A stretch of 64,000 bases of DNA from Methanoculleus caldifontis. GTDB lineage: Archaea > Halobacteriota > Methanomicrobia > Methanomicrobiales > Methanoculleaceae. The notes beneath the pieces are model-generated. The model worked only from the letters and a program-made list of their open reading frames with translations, made no database searches and was not told the origin of the DNA. Positions 1 to 9,984 of the stretch are shown in pieces. The translations under genes were made by a program, and so were the position numbers. The stretch spans positions 372,001 through 436,000 of the forward strand of contig NZ_WBKO01000001.1 in the NCBI RefSeq assembly GCF_032842345.1, given 5' to 3'. Each line of letters opens with the position of its first letter. Within the stretch, counting starts at the first letter, position 1.

Positions 1-293
1 CCGGGACACCTGCTCCGTCCGCACCCGGACCGGCCCTGACGCCCGCCTCGCCCGCCACACCCGGAGCGCCCGGCGCAGTCACCCTGCCGCCGACGGCAAC
101 GCCGACACCGGGAGCAACACCCACGCCGACCGTAATGCCCCCGCCGTATGTAACGGTAACGCCGACACCGGAAACCACGGCGACAACTCCACCGCCGACA
201 TTCACACCAACAAGAACCCTGACACCAACAAGAACCTTCCCGCCGCTGACCTTCGTAACCCTGGAACCAACCGAGACGCCGTTCCTCCTGTAA
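1..293 (+). CDS. C-terminal tail of a Pro/Thr-rich, probably secreted protein (partial)
   Basis: This open frame enters from the left edge (first full codon at base 3) and ends at TAA 291-293. About 96 residues are visible and almost all are Pro, Thr, Ala and Gly, with many TP and TPTP pairs. This composition is typical of extracellular linkers or stalks in methanogen surface proteins. No fold or catalytic motif is visible because only the low-complexity tail lies in the window. Function is unknown; a cell-surface role is inference from composition. Confidence 0.6.
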   Translation, partial: GTPAPSAPGPALTPASPATPGAPGAVTLPPTATPTPGATPTPTVMPPPYVTVTPTPETTATTPPPTFTPTRTLTPTRTFPPLTFVTLEPTETPFLL

Positions 294-422
294 CCGGAAT
301 CGACGCCGAGACCTGGTATGACTACCGGCCCCGATGAAACCGGATGCGAGTTAGCCCGGGAGAGATGTCCGGCAGGCGATATCCGGGGCCGGCGGCCTTC
401 ACCGGGCGCATCCGCTTGCCGC

Positions 423-435
423 AAAAAAACAAAAA
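423..435 (-). terminator. oligo-T terminator after fusA
   Basis: On the minus strand the sequence about 20 bases past the fusA stop has a run of five T, one G, then seven T. Archaeal intrinsic termination works at such T-rich tracts, so this is the likely end of the rps12-rps7-fusA transcript. Confidence 0.5.
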
Positions 436-456
436 GGGAGGGTATCGGGGAGGTGA

Positions 457-2649
457 TTACGCCAGGTAGTCTTCCGGCCGCGGGAGCTGTTCCTTCAGAC
501 CCTTGCGCCGGCGGATACCCTTGACCACTTCTTCGACCAGGCCCGCCGGGACGATCTCGAACCCGGCGAACTCGGTGCTCCACATCGCACGGCCTTCGGT
601 GGCCGACCGGACGTCACCGGCAAACCCGAAGAGCTCGGCGACCGGCGCCTTGCCGACGATCGTCATCGTGTCGCCTTCGCTCTGCATATCGAAGACCTGA
701 CCCCGCCGGCCCTGGATCTGGGAGGTTGCCGCGCCCATCTGCTCGCTCGGCACCGTGATCTGGATCTTCTGGGTCGGCTCGAGGAGCGAGTCGCCTGCCA
801 TCAGCAGACCTGCCTTGACGGCGCTCCGGACTGCCGGGATGACCTGGGCGGGACCGCGGTGGATGGCGTCCTCGTGGAGCTTCACATCCACCAGCCGGAT
901 CTTCAGGTTCTGGACCTGCTCGTCTGCGAGCGGGCCGCCGTGGAGTGCCTCGCGCCAGCCTTCGAGGACCAGTTCCATCGTCTCGTTCAGGTACTGGATA
1001 CCCTTCGTCATGTCGATGAACATGTTGGTCGCTTCGATGGCCTTGACGTTCTTGGCCTCGTCCTTGTCCATGCCTGCAGCCACGAGGGCGTCACGCCGCT
1101 CGATCGCCTGCTGGTTCATCGAGATCTCGCCGTCCAGGATCTTCCTGACGACCGCAGGGTCCATCGGTTCGAGCTCGATGTAGAACCTGTTGTGACGGTT
1201 CGGCGACTTCCCTTCGACCGGGCCGGCACTGCCGGTGACGGTCTCGCGGTAGACGACGATCGGCGGGGAGGTGATGATATCGACACCCTTGTCGCGCCGG
1301 ATACGGCCGGTGATGATCTCGAGGTGGAGCTCGCCCATGCCGCTGATCAGGTGCTCGCCGGTCTCCTCGTTGATCGAGACCTGAACCGTCGGGTCTTCCT
1401 TCGCGACCTGGCGGAGAACCTCGACGAGTTTCGGGAGGTCCTTCATGTTCTTCGCTTCAACCGCGACGGTCATGACCGGCTCGGAGTAGTGCTTCAGCGA
1501 CTCGAAGGGAGTCATCTCGATGAGCGTCGTGACGGTCGAACCGACGATGGCGTCCTTTAAGCCCGTCACGGCGGCGATGTTCCCGGCAGGGAGCGCTTCC
1601 ACCTCGATCCGCTCGGCACCCATGAAGATACCGACCTGAGCAAGGCGGTTTGAGCGCTTCGCGGCACCCATGATGTAGCACTCGGTACCCCGGCGGAGGG
1701 TTCCCGAGAAGAGACGGCCGGTGGCGACCTCGCCCGCGTGCGGGTCAAACGAGATATCGGTGACCATCAGGCAGGCGGGCCCGTTCGGGTCGCAGTTGAC
1801 CATGGACTTGCCCTCGGTGCTCTCGTAGTCGCCGTGCCAGATGATGTGGATACGCCGGTCCTGGGCCTGAAGGGGGTTCGGGAGGTGCGTGACCACCATG
1901 TCGAGGAGGACGGCGTGCAGGGGGCTCTTCTTTGAGAGCCACTTCATGTCGCCGGAGTTGCACTTCTCAAAGACGTCCTTGAACGAGACGTTGCTCCTCT
2001 TCATGAAGGGAACGGAGACGGCCCAGTTGTAGAGCGCGGAGCCGAAGGCGACGGTGCCCTTTACGGGGTCGAGTTTCCAGCCTTCGTTGTACATCTTCTC
2101 GTTCATGCCCTTGATCAGCTTGTTGACCTTGTCGATCACCTTTCCGAGGCGGATCTGCATCTCCTGCTCGTCCACCTTCAGTTCGTTGACCAGCCGGTCG
2201 ACCTTGTTGATGAAGAGGACCGGGCGGACACCCTCCTTCAAGGCCTGCCGGAGCACGGTCTCCGTCTGGGGCATGGTCCCCTCGACCGCGTCCACCACGA
2301 CGACGGCGCCGTCCACCGCACGCATGGCGCGGGTCACGTCACCGCCGAAGTCCACGTGGCCGGGGGTATCGATCATGTTGATCAGGTACTCGGTCCCGTT
2401 GTATTCGTGGACCATCGAGACGTTGCTCGCGTCGATGGTGATGCCGCGTGCCTGCTCCTCCTCGTCGGAGTCCATGAAGAGCTGCTTGCCTGCAAGCTCC
2501 TCGCTGATCATGCCTGCGCCTGAAAGCAGGTTGTCCGAGAGTGTCGTCTTTCCGTGATCAATGTGGGCGACGATACCGATGTTCCGGATACGCTCCGGTT
2601 TGTCCATCAGTTCCGTCACCCGCTCTACCATCTTCTTTCGTCGGGTCAT
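457..2649 (-). CDS. fusA: Translation elongation factor EF-2
   Basis: A 730-residue protein of full archaeal EF-2 length. EF-2 is the cytoplasmic GTPase that moves tRNA and mRNA through the ribosome after peptide transfer. The G1 motif AHIDHGKTT lies near residues 28-36, the G3 region [10 protein letters not shown] follows, and NKVDR is the G4 motif. Near the C-terminus is the diphthamide region, where the modified His is expected in archaea. It is the last gene of a minus-strand operon, 27 bases after rps7, and is followed by an oligo-T terminator. Confidence 0.98.
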   Translation of the reverse strand: MTRRKKMVERVTELMDKPERIRNIGIVAHIDHGKTTLSDNLLSGAGMISEELAGKQLFMDSDEEEQARGITIDASNVSMVHEYNGTEYLINMIDTPGHVDFGGDVTRAMRAVDGAVVVVDAVEGTMPQTETVLRQALKEGVRPVLFINKVDRLVNELKVDEQEMQIRLGKVIDKVNKLIKGMNEKMYNEGWKLDPVKGTVAFGSALYNWAVSVPFMKRSNVSFKDVFEKCNSGDMKWLSKKSPLHAVLLDMVVTHLPNPLQAQDRRIHIIWHGDYESTEGKSMVNCDPNGPACLMVTDISFDPHAGEVATGRLFSGTLRRGTECYIMGAAKRSNRLAQVGIFMGAERIEVEALPAGNIAAVTGLKDAIVGSTVTTLIEMTPFESLKHYSEPVMTVAVEAKNMKDLPKLVEVLRQVAKEDPTVQVSINEETGEHLISGMGELHLEIITGRIRRDKGVDIITSPPIVVYRETVTGSAGPVEGKSPNRHNRFYIELEPMDPAVVRKILDGEISMNQQAIERRDALVAAGMDKDEAKNVKAIEATNMFIDMTKGIQYLNETMELVLEGWREALHGGPLADEQVQNLKIRLVDVKLHEDAIHRGPAQVIPAVRSAVKAGLLMAGDSLLEPTQKIQITVPSEQMGAATSQIQGRRGQVFDMQSEGDTMTIVGKAPVAELFGFAGDVRSATEGRAMWSTEFAGFEIVPAGLVEEVVKGIRRRKGLKEQLPRPEDYLA

Positions 2650-2676
2650 AATTCACCAAAAATAATGGGGTTGGAA

Positions 2677-3270
2677 TTAGCGGGCAGCCTTTGCAATACG
2701 CTCTTTTTCTTCCTTCTTCGAGACGGCGTAGGAGCGGGTGTCGCCGTTCGCGGCCGAGATCAGCTCGTCGGCAAGCGCCTCGCTGACACTCTTCTTCTTC
2801 TTGTGGCTCGCCTGCAGGACACCGGCGGAGATGAACCGCAGGGCGACGTCGACACGCCTCTGGGGCGCGGTGTCGACAGACTTGGGGACGTTGATACCGC
2901 CGTACTTCAGCCGGACGGTCTCCTCGCGGGGCCCCGTGTTCGCGACCGCGTCGACCAGCACCTGGACCGGGTTCTTCTTCGTCTTCTTGTTGATGATCTC
3001 AAAGGAGTCCCGGACGATGCGGATGGCAAGTTCCTTCTTGCCGGTGTTGTTCTCAGTCTGCATCAGCTTGTTGATCAGGCGCTCGACGATCAGCATGTTG
3101 CTCTTGTTGAACTGCTGGCCGGCAAGCTTGCCGCAGGAGTGCGGCACGATCATCGTGTGCAGGTTGACGTAACGGGCAAGGCTCGGATCGTGGATCTCCA
3201 CCTCGCTCATGTCCCAGCGGTTAAAGAGGAGCTGCTGTGCCCCTGCTTCCGCTTCTGCTGCTTCTACCAT
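2677..3270 (-). CDS. rps7: Small ribosomal subunit protein S7
   Basis: A 197-residue protein matching archaeal S7 (uS7), which binds the 3' major domain of 16S rRNA and contacts the exit site. The segment with [13 protein letters not shown], the [16 protein letters not shown] stretch and the basic C-terminus are characteristic of the archaeal/eukaryal form. It starts 6 bases after the rps12 stop and precedes fusA, the order seen in many archaeal str-type operons. Start ATG is the only one giving the expected N-terminus. Confidence 0.97.
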   Translation of the reverse strand: MVEAAEAEAGAQQLLFNRWDMSEVEIHDPSLARYVNLHTMIVPHSCGKLAGQQFNKSNMLIVERLINKLMQTENNTGKKELAIRIVRDSFEIINKKTKKNPVQVLVDAVANTGPREETVRLKYGGINVPKSVDTAPQRRVDVALRFISAGVLQASHKKKKSVSEALADELISAANGDTRSYAVSKKEEKERIAKAAR

Positions 3271-3276
3271 TCCTGC

Positions 3277-3705
3277 TTACCTCCGCGGCTTCTCTTTCCG
3301 CCCGATGACCATTTCATTCAGGCTGACGTTGTTGACCTTGGTCACGACGAACCGGACGCCGGGGATATCACCCATCGACCGGCCCAGCCTGCCGCCGATA
3401 CCCTCGATCTCGACCTCATCGTGCTCGTCGATGAAGTTGATGGCGCCGTCGCCGACGGCGAATGCGGTTACCTGACGGCCGTTCTTGATCAGCTGTACGC
3501 GGACGCACTTTCTGATCGCAGAGTTCGGCTGCTTTGCCTCCACACCCACCTTCTCGAGAACGATCCCGCGGGCCTGCGGCGCTCCCTCAAGGGGGTCGGA
3601 TTTCACGTCGAGTCCGAGCTGACGCCGCGCGTAGTCGGTGTCGTGCCACCGGTCGTTCTTTGCGTCGCGCTTCAGCTTTCGGGCTGCAAATTTACCATTT
3701 CCCAT
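3277..3705 (-). CDS. rps12: Small ribosomal subunit protein S12
   Basis: A 142-residue archaeal S12 (uS12), part of the decoding centre. The conserved [15 protein letters not shown] stretch sits mid-protein, and the C-terminus is rich in Lys and Arg. It is the first gene of the leftward rps12-rps7-fusA operon and faces away from queD across a 173-base promoter region. Confidence 0.97.
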   Translation of the reverse strand: MGNGKFAARKLKRDAKNDRWHDTDYARRQLGLDVKSDPLEGAPQARGIVLEKVGVEAKQPNSAIRKCVRVQLIKNGRQVTAFAVGDGAINFIDEHDEVEIEGIGGRLGRSMGDIPGVRFVVTKVNNVSLNEMVIGRKEKPRR

Positions 3706-3752
3706 CGAATACCCTCGTATAGGTTGAATCTGGAGATAGGACTAACTCCTGG

Positions 3753-3790
3753 TGTGCTATAAAGCAACGCGCGTTACGGATTTATATATT
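3753..3790 (-). promoter_or_regulatory. Candidate TATA elements for the rps12 operon
   Basis: Two AT-rich boxes read as TATA elements on the minus strand: CTTTATAGC (about 3755-3763) and AATATATAAAT (about 3780-3790). They lie 50-85 bases upstream of rps12. Which is used cannot be decided from sequence; either would leave a short leader. Confidence 0.4.
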
Positions 3791-3841
3791 GTGGAACCCG
3801 TCCGCACGTCGATCTTTCGCCTTAGCTATTTGATCGGGAGC

Positions 3842-3857
3842 TGATATAATATTATAT
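3842..3857 (+). promoter_or_regulatory. TATA region for the queDEC operon
   Basis: The stretch GATATAATATTATATC is AT-only apart from its ends and is a near-perfect palindrome. It sits 21-37 bases upstream of the queD ATG. With the usual archaeal TATA-to-start spacing of about 25 bases, transcription would begin only a few bases before the coding region. Confidence 0.5.
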
Positions 3858-3878
3858 CCTGGGGAGCAACCTTCACTG

Positions 3879-4292
3879 ATGACAACCCGGATATACAAGG
3901 AGGTTTTTTTCGAGGCAACCCATCGCCTGATCCACTATCAGGGGAAGTGTTTCCGGTTGCACGGCCACCAGTGGCGCGTCGAAGTATGGATAGACGGGAC
4001 GGCGGACGAGCGCACCGGGATCGTTTTAGACTACAACTGCATCAAAGAGGTCGTCGGGCGGTTCGACCACCAGGTGATCCTGAACGCGGAGGACCCCATG
4101 GCGGCGTGCATCGAGACGTTCCACCCGGTCGTCACCACCGAGGGCGACCCCACGAGCGAACTCCTCGCCGCGGTGATCGCGGGGATGATCGACACCGAAG
4201 CCGCACGCCGGGGACACGACGCCCGCGTCTCGAAGATCCGGGTCTGGGAGTCCACGACCTGTTACGCAGAGCGCATATATGATCGTCAGTGA
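3879..4292 (+). CDS. queD: 6-carboxy-5,6,7,8-tetrahydropterin synthase (QueD family)
   Basis: A 137-residue PTPS-fold enzyme that makes 6-carboxytetrahydropterin from dihydroneopterin triphosphate, an early step to preQ0. The zinc ligands His15, His28 and His30 are visible (ATHR and HGH), with Cys24 as the likely catalytic residue, and a Glu in the C-terminal WEST segment. It overlaps queE by 14 bases and is followed by queC, so the three genes form a preQ0 operon. In archaea preQ0 is inserted into tRNA position 15 and converted to archaeosine. Confidence 0.9.
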   Translation: MTTRIYKEVFFEATHRLIHYQGKCFRLHGHQWRVEVWIDGTADERTGIVLDYNCIKEVVGRFDHQVILNAEDPMAACIETFHPVVTTEGDPTSELLAAVIAGMIDTEAARRGHDARVSKIRVWESTTCYAERIYDRQ

Positions 4293-4887
4293 GATCTTCC
4301 GGAGCCTCCAGGGCGAGGGCAAAAACCAGGGACGGCCCTGCACCTTCATCAGGCTTGCCGGATGCAACCTCCGGTGCGCCTGGTGCGACACCTCCTACGC
4401 CTGGGAAGGCGGGAAGGAGATGAGCGTCACGGAGGTCCTCGACCGGGTCTGGCTCATAAACGGGAAACAGATCTGCATCACCGGCGGGGAACCGCTCCTG
4501 CAGGGCGAGGAACTCCTTGAACTCCTCCAGAAGTTCAACCGGCACGGCTACACCGTCGAGATCGAGACGAACGGCACCCGCGACTTCCGCGAGCTGCAGG
4601 CTTTCGCCTCCATCTGCATGGACGTGAAATGCCCCTCGTCGGGCGAGCGGAGCGATCTCCGGCTTCTCCCCTTCCTCACTCCCCGCGACTGCGTCAAGTT
4701 CGTGGTGGCGGACGAGGACGACTTCCTCTACGCCCGTGCGGTGATGTCCCGCTACGAGATCCGGGCCGAGATCCTGATCTCGCCGGTCGAGGGGTCGGAC
4801 TACCGCGCCATCGCGGACTACATCGTCGAGGAGAACCTCCCGGTGAGGTTCCAGGTACAGCTTCACAAGATCCTGGGGATAAAATGA
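4279..4887 (+). CDS. queE: 7-carboxy-7-deazaguanine synthase (radical SAM)
   Basis: A 202-residue radical SAM enzyme that contracts the pterin ring to 7-carboxy-7-deazaguanine. The 4Fe-4S ligands are Cys29, Cys33 and Cys36 in CNLRCAWC, preceded by the QGEG segment typical of QueE, and followed by ITGGEPLLQ, the SAM-binding GGE motif. The start overlaps the queD end and the stop overlaps the queC start in an ATGA tetranucleotide, indicating translational coupling. Confidence 0.93.
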   Translation: MIVSEIFRSLQGEGKNQGRPCTFIRLAGCNLRCAWCDTSYAWEGGKEMSVTEVLDRVWLINGKQICITGGEPLLQGEELLELLQKFNRHGYTVEIETNGTRDFRELQAFASICMDVKCPSSGERSDLRLLPFLTPRDCVKFVVADEDDFLYARAVMSRYEIRAEILISPVEGSDYRAIADYIVEENLPVRFQVQLHKILGIK

Positions 4888-5552
4888 TGAAAGCGGTCTG
4901 TCTTTTATCGGGCGGCATGGACTCCACCACGCTCGCCTACGTCGCAAAGGATATGGGTTACGATATCGTCGCGCTCCACTTCACCTACGGGCAGCGGACC
5001 GAGGCAAAGGAGCGCGAGTGCGCCCGGAAGGTCGCGGACCTGCTCGATGCACGGGAGTTCGTCGAGATCGGCCTCGAGCACTTCAAGAAGATCGGGGCGT
5101 CGAGCCTGACGGATGAGAGTATACCGGTCGAGGAGTATGCCGGCGAGGAGGAGGGGATACCGAGCACCTACGTCCCCTTCCGGAACGGAAACCTCCTCGC
5201 CATCGCGACCAGCCTCGCGGAGGCCCGACGGGCGGAGGCGGTCTTCATCGGCGTCCAGACCGGGGACTACCCGGGCTACCCCGACTGCCGGCCGGAGTTC
5301 ATCGAGGCGTTCCAGCGGGCGGTCGACCTCGGCACGGCCGCCGACCCGCGGATCACCCTGATGACGCCGTTCGTCCGGATGACGAAGGTGGATATCGTCA
5401 GAAAAGGCCTCTCGCTCGGCGTTCCCTACGAGGAGACCTGGTCCTGTTACCAGAAGAACGATAAGGCCTGCGGCGTCTGCTCCTCCTGCCACTACCGGAG
5501 GGAGGCGTTCCGCGAGTTGGGCATCGAAGACCCGATCGCGTACGAGAGGTGA
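4884..5552 (+). CDS. queC: 7-cyano-7-deazaguanine (preQ0) synthase
   Basis: A 222-residue ATP-dependent amidotransferase-like enzyme that turns carboxydeazaguanine into preQ0. The N-terminal PP-loop LLSGGMDST binds ATP. The C-terminal cluster of Cys in [16 protein letters not shown] binds structural zinc. The open frame extends upstream into queE, but the protein family begins at MMKAVCL, so the ATG at 4884 (overlapping the queE stop) is chosen. It completes the queD-queE-queC set. Confidence 0.94.
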   Translation: MMKAVCLLSGGMDSTTLAYVAKDMGYDIVALHFTYGQRTEAKERECARKVADLLDAREFVEIGLEHFKKIGASSLTDESIPVEEYAGEEEGIPSTYVPFRNGNLLAIATSLAEARRAEAVFIGVQTGDYPGYPDCRPEFIEAFQRAVDLGTAADPRITLMTPFVRMTKVDIVRKGLSLGVPYEETWSCYQKNDKACGVCSSCHYRREAFRELGIEDPIAYER

Positions 5553-5554
5553 GC

Positions 5555-6049
5555 ATGGAGATATACCGCGGCAAGAGGCTTACCGTCGAGAAGAAAGAGG
5601 TCACCCTCCCGAACGGGAAGAGAAAGGAGCGGCTGGTCGTCCACCCCGGCGGAGCGGTCGCGATCCTCCCTCTCGAGGGTGAGGACTGCTACCTCCTCCG
5701 GCAGTACCGGTTCGCCGTCGACGACTACATCTACGAAGCGCCGGCAGGCACCATCGACGAGGGCGAAGAGCCGGACGGGACCGCCTACCGCGAGCTGATC
5801 GAGGAGACCGGGATGAAGGCGGAGACCTTCGTCCCGAAAGGCTGGATCTACCCCTCCCCCGGCTACACCGACGAGCGGATCTGGCTCTACCTCGCAACAG
5901 GGCTCTCCCCCTGCTCCGACTACTCGATGGACGACGACGAGGTGATCGAGGTCGTCCGCGTCCCGGTGACGGAGTTACGAGCGATGATCGCGGACGGCAG
6001 GATCGTCGATGCAAAGACGATCTGCCTCGCCTGCCGCTGCCTTCTGTGA
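5555..6049 (+). CDS. Nudix hydrolase, ADP-ribose pyrophosphatase-like
   Basis: A 164-residue Nudix protein. The Nudix box is complete: GTIDEGE followed by RELIEETG at the fixed spacing GX5EX7REXXEEXG. The upstream PAGTID and downstream YPSPGYTDE segments resemble ADP-ribose pyrophosphatases, so the substrate is probably ADP-ribose or a related nucleoside diphosphate. The start is ATG 5555 with GAGGTGA just upstream; a GTG at 5549 overlapping the queC stop is an alternative. It is co-oriented with queC. Confidence 0.85.
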   Translation: MEIYRGKRLTVEKKEVTLPNGKRKERLVVHPGGAVAILPLEGEDCYLLRQYRFAVDDYIYEAPAGTIDEGEEPDGTAYRELIEETGMKAETFVPKGWIYPSPGYTDERIWLYLATGLSPCSDYSMDDDEVIEVVRVPVTELRAMIADGRIVDAKTICLACRCLL

Positions 6050-6091
6050 GGGCGCGCGGAGTGCGCGGGAAGATAGCGCGGCAAATGTGCG

Positions 6092-6100
6092 CATATTTAT
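6092..6100 (+). promoter_or_regulatory. Candidate TATA box for prf1
   Basis: CATATTTAT stands out in a GC-rich 119-base gap, about 70 bases upstream of the prf1 ATG. It would give a leader of about 45 bases. The call rests on composition and position only. Confidence 0.35.
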
Positions 6101-6168
6101 GCCTTCCGCGGAGAAACACATAGTAGCTTCGACATACGAACAACCTTTGGCAAGCCCGGTGAACCCCG

Positions 6169-7446
6169 ATGGAAGAGACACAATCACAAGAGATGGATAC
6201 CCCGCGGAAGCGCTACGAATTTAAAAAGATGCTCGAGCGGCTTGCGGAGAAGGAAGGGAGCGGTACCGAGCTGATCACCCTCTATATACCTCCGGATAAG
6301 CAGATATACGACGTGACCGCCCAGCTCCGCGACGAGTTCGGGCAGTGCGCAAACATCAAGAGCAAACAGACCCGGACGAACGTCCAGAGTGCCATCTCCT
6401 CCATCCTCTCCCGCCTGAAGTACTACAAGCGCCCGCCGGAGCACGGCATGGCGGTCTTCTGCGGCACGATCAATATCGGCGGCGACCGCACCGACCTCGA
6501 CTGCGAGATCATCGAGCCGCCCGAGCCGCTCAATACCTACATGTACCGGTGCAGCTCCACCTTCGAGCTCGAGCCCCTGCAGCAGATGCTCGGCGAGAAA
6601 GAGGTCTACGGCCTGATCGTCCTCGACCGGCGGGAGGCCTACATCGGCTTCCTGCGGGGCAGCCGTATCGAGGCGATTCGCGGCGCCACCTCGACGGTCC
6701 CCGGCAAACAGCGAAAAGGTGGTCAGTCGAGCGTCCGTTTCCAGCGGCTGCGGCTGATCGCCATCAACGAGTTCTACAAGAAGATCGGTGATCTGGCGAG
6801 CGAGATCTTCCTTGCGGAGAAGGACTTCTTCGAGCGGTTCAAGGGCGTGCTGATCGGCGGCCCGACCCCGACGAAGGAGGAGTTCGAAGCAGGCGGCTTC
6901 CTCCACCACGAGCTGCAAAAGCGGATCATCGGGCTCTTCGACGTCTCCTACACGAACGAGTCGGGGCTTGCCGAGCTCGTCGAGAACGCATCGGACGCCT
7001 TGAAGGGCCTCGACATCATCAAGGAGAAGAACGTCATGAACCGGTTCCTCCAGGAACTGGTCAAGGACGACGGGCCGGCAGCCTACGGCGAGGAGAGCGT
7101 CAGGAAGAACCTGGAGCTCGGCGCCGTCGATACCCTCCTCCTCTCCGACAAGCTCCGGAGAGCCCGGCTGAAACTCGCCTGCCCGACCGGCGACTACACC
7201 GAGGAGCGGACGGTCAGCCTCGAACCGGGCAAGCACATCAAGGACCTCGACTTCGGCACCTGTCCGAACGACGGTTCGTCGCTCTACGTGGCCGAAGAGT
7301 CCGACATCATCGACGAACTGACCGCGCTTGCGGACCAGAGCAACACGACGGTCCGGATCATATCGGATGATTTCGAAGAAGGTTCAATGCTTTACAATGC
7401 GTTCGGCGGGATCGCAGCGATCCTGCGTTACAGGACCGGATACTGA
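6169..7446 (+). CDS. prf1: Peptide chain release factor aRF1
   Basis: A 425-residue archaeal/eukaryal class I release factor that reads all three stop codons and triggers peptide release. NIKS, which contacts the stop codon, is at residues 62-65. The GGQ tripeptide that enters the peptidyl transferase centre is at 184-186. Length is slightly above the usual 405-420, explained by about ten extra N-terminal residues; an internal start is possible. The stop shares one base with the argS ATG. Confidence 0.96.
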   Translation: MEETQSQEMDTPRKRYEFKKMLERLAEKEGSGTELITLYIPPDKQIYDVTAQLRDEFGQCANIKSKQTRTNVQSAISSILSRLKYYKRPPEHGMAVFCGTINIGGDRTDLDCEIIEPPEPLNTYMYRCSSTFELEPLQQMLGEKEVYGLIVLDRREAYIGFLRGSRIEAIRGATSTVPGKQRKGGQSSVRFQRLRLIAINEFYKKIGDLASEIFLAEKDFFERFKGVLIGGPTPTKEEFEAGGFLHHELQKRIIGLFDVSYTNESGLAELVENASDALKGLDIIKEKNVMNRFLQELVKDDGPAAYGEESVRKNLELGAVDTLLLSDKLRRARLKLACPTGDYTEERTVSLEPGKHIKDLDFGTCPNDGSSLYVAEESDIIDELTALADQSNTTVRIISDDFEEGSMLYNAFGGIAAILRYRTGY

Positions 7447-9110
7447 TGTTCCAGGAGAAGTACCACCAGATTGAGCGCATGCTCCGCGCATGCACCGGTG
7501 AGGAGGACGTCCTCCTCACGAAAGGCGGGGATCACGCAGATCTCGCCTCGACGATAGCCTTCAAACTTGCGAAAGTTGAGAAGCGGGCTCCCCAGAAGAT
7601 CGCCGCCGATATCGCAGAGAAGATCTCGGCAGACCCCTCGCTCGGCGATATCAGGGTCGAGGCGACCGGCCCCTACGTCAATTTCCGGTTCGGCCCGACG
7701 CTCCTCGCCGAAGCCGTCCGCGAGGCGCTCGAGCCCGGCTACGGGGCCCTCCAGCGGCGTTCGGGACGGGTCATCCTCGAACACACGAGCGCGAACCCGA
7801 ACGGCCCCCTTCACGTCGGCCACATTCGGAACACCGTCATCGGCGACTCCCTCGCCCGGACGTTCCGGAAGGCCGGGCACGCGCTCGAGGTGCAGTACTA
7901 CCTCAACGACATGGGCCGCCAGATCGCCATCGTCTCCTGGGGGTTCGAACACCTCGGCATGGTCCGCAAGGAGGGCGAGAAGGGCGATCATTACGTCGCC
8001 CGGGTCTACATCGCGGCGAACCGGGAGCTCGAGAAGAATCCCGAGATCGTCAAAGAGATCGACCACCTCATGCAGCTCGTGGAGCGCGGCGACGCGGAGA
8101 CCGTCAAGAAGTTCCGCACGGCCGTCTCGCTCTGCGCCGAAGGGATCAGGGATACCCTCGGCGCCCTGAACGCCCACCACGACCGGTTCGTCTGGGAGAG
8201 CGATTTCGTCCGGATCGGCGACGTGGACCGGATCATCGAGCGGATCCGGCGGCTGCCGCAGGCCCACGAGGACGAGACCCTCTGGGTCGACCTCACGGAG
8301 CAGGGGTTCGAGAAGAAGTACATCCTCCGGCGGAGCGACGGCACCTCGGTCTACAGCACCCGCGACCTCGCCTACCACATCTGGAAGGGGCGTAATTACG
8401 ACAGGATGATCGACGTCCTCGGCGCGGACCACAAACTGATCGGCGCCCAGCTCCAGGCCACCCTCAAACTCCTCGGCGAGCAGCCCCCGGAGATCGTCCA
8501 CTTCGAGTTCGTCTCCCTCCCCGAGGGCTCGATGAGCACCCGGGCAGGCAAGTTCGTCTCGGCGGACGAACTGATCGAGGAGGTTGCCGCGAAGGCGTTT
8601 GAGGAGGTGACCGTCCGCCGGCCGGAACTTCCCGAGGCGGAGCGGTATGCGATCGCACGGTCGGTCGCCATCGCCGCCGTCCGCTACGACATCGTGAAGG
8701 TCTCGCCCGAGAAGAGCACGGTATTCGACTGGAAGGAGGCTCTCGACTTCGAGCGGCAGAGCGGCCCCTACATCCAGTACGCCCACGCCCGCGCCTGCAG
8801 CATCCTCGAGAAGGCCGGGGAGTTTGAGCGGGCATACACGCTTGAGACCGATCACGAGATCGCGCTCGCCCGACACCTCGCCCGGTTCCCGGCCGTCATC
8901 GAGCAGACCGTGGAGGAACTCCGCCCGCACCTGATCGCCGCCTACGCCCGCGAGCTCGCCGACCTCTTCAACGCCTTCTATCACTACGACCCGGTGCTGA
9001 AGAGCGAGGGCGAGACCCGGAGCAGCCGGCTCACCCTCGTGGACGCGGTCAGGAACACCCTGCAGGAGTCCCTCGCGACCCTCGGTATCGATGCGCTCAG
9101 AAGCATGTAA
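7446..9110 (+). CDS. argS: Arginyl-tRNA synthetase
   Basis: A 554-residue class I synthetase. An N-terminal additional domain covers roughly residues 1-105. The HIGH motif is HVGH at 123-126, after EHTSANPNGP. The degenerate KMSKS-like segment is MSTRAGK near 362-368. The C-terminal half has the DALR anticodon-binding fold ending in VRNTLQESLATLGI. Start ATG overlaps the prf1 TGA by one base, and the 3' end overlaps taw1 by 20 bases. Confidence 0.97.
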   Translation: MFQEKYHQIERMLRACTGEEDVLLTKGGDHADLASTIAFKLAKVEKRAPQKIAADIAEKISADPSLGDIRVEATGPYVNFRFGPTLLAEAVREALEPGYGALQRRSGRVILEHTSANPNGPLHVGHIRNTVIGDSLARTFRKAGHALEVQYYLNDMGRQIAIVSWGFEHLGMVRKEGEKGDHYVARVYIAANRELEKNPEIVKEIDHLMQLVERGDAETVKKFRTAVSLCAEGIRDTLGALNAHHDRFVWESDFVRIGDVDRIIERIRRLPQAHEDETLWVDLTEQGFEKKYILRRSDGTSVYSTRDLAYHIWKGRNYDRMIDVLGADHKLIGAQLQATLKLLGEQPPEIVHFEFVSLPEGSMSTRAGKFVSADELIEEVAAKAFEEVTVRRPELPEAERYAIARSVAIAAVRYDIVKVSPEKSTVFDWKEALDFERQSGPYIQYAHARACSILEKAGEFERAYTLETDHEIALARHLARFPAVIEQTVEELRPHLIAAYARELADLFNAFYHYDPVLKSEGETRSSRLTLVDAVRNTLQESLATLGIDALRSM

Positions 9111-9984
9111 GGCCCTGCAAAAGCAGGGCTACCAGTTCGTCAGCCCCGCCTCCTCGGCGGCCGTCAAGCCCTGCATGTGGAACAAGCGGGCGCTCAAAGG
9201 CGGGGAGATGTGCTACAAGGCGCAGTTCTACGGCATCGAGAGCCACCGCTGCGTCCAGATGACCCCGACCCTCAAGTGCAACCAGCAGTGCCTCTTCTGC
9301 TGGCGGTCGTTCGAGCACGAGGTCGCGGAGGAGGAGGAGTGCCCGCCGGAGGCGATCATCGCGAATCTCCGTCGCCTCCAGAAGAGGGCGCTCTCCGGCT
9401 ACAAGCCCTCGCCCTACGTCGCGCCGGAACGGTTCGCGGAGGCCCTCGACCCCACGATGGTCGCGATCTCCCTCTCCGGGGAGCCGACCTCCTACTCGCG
9501 CCTCCCGGAACTGATCGACGGCCTCAACGCCGACGGCTACACGACGTTCCTCGTCTCGAACGGCACCCGGCCGGACGTCCTTTCCCGGTGCCGGCCCTAC
9601 CAGGTCTACGTATCCCTCGACGCCCCCGACCGGGAGACCTACCTCCGGCTCTGCCGGCCGCAGGAGGACTACTGGGACCGGATCCACGAGAGCCTCGCCG
9701 GACTTGCCGGACGCCGGTCGGCGATCCGGACCACCGTGGTCCGGGGCTACAACGACTTCTCTCCCGAGGGTTACGCGGCGCTCTACCAGGACTCCGGGGC
9801 CCGGTTCGTGGAGGTAAAGGGTTATATGTATCTGGGATACAGTAGAAACCGGCTGCAGAGGGACCAGATGCCCGAACACTCCGATGTCAGGGCGTTTGCG
9901 GAGAAAATTACGGAACACTGCGACTATATCGTCAAGGACGAGAGCCCGGCGAGCCGGGTCGTCTGTCTGGAGCGGAAGATATGA
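9091..9984 (+). CDS. taw1: tRNA 4-demethylwyosine synthase (radical SAM)
   Basis: A 297-residue Taw1/TYW1 protein that builds the tricyclic 4-demethylwyosine from N1-methylguanosine at tRNA-Phe position 37 using pyruvate. Radical SAM ligands are Cys63, Cys67 and Cys70 in CNQQCLFC. Three further Cys at 28, 41 and 54, spaced 13 apart, match the second iron-sulfur cluster of the family. It begins inside argS with a 20-base overlap in another frame and ends in an ATGA overlap with sepS, so translation is probably coupled. Confidence 0.93.
   Translation: MRSEACKALQKQGYQFVSPASSAAVKPCMWNKRALKGGEMCYKAQFYGIESHRCVQMTPTLKCNQQCLFCWRSFEHEVAEEEECPPEAIIANLRRLQKRALSGYKPSPYVAPERFAEALDPTMVAISLSGEPTSYSRLPELIDGLNADGYTTFLVSNGTRPDVLSRCRPYQVYVSLDAPDRETYLRLCRPQEDYWDRIHESLAGLAGRRSAIRTTVVRGYNDFSPEGYAALYQDSGARFVEVKGYMYLGYSRNRLQRDQMPEHSDVRAFAEKITEHCDYIVKDESPASRVVCLERKI

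Noticed and set aside
2554-3762. A 402-residue plus-strand open frame opposite rps7 and rps12
   Set aside because: It lies wholly antisense to two certain ribosomal protein genes and has shadow-like composition ([16 protein letters not shown]).
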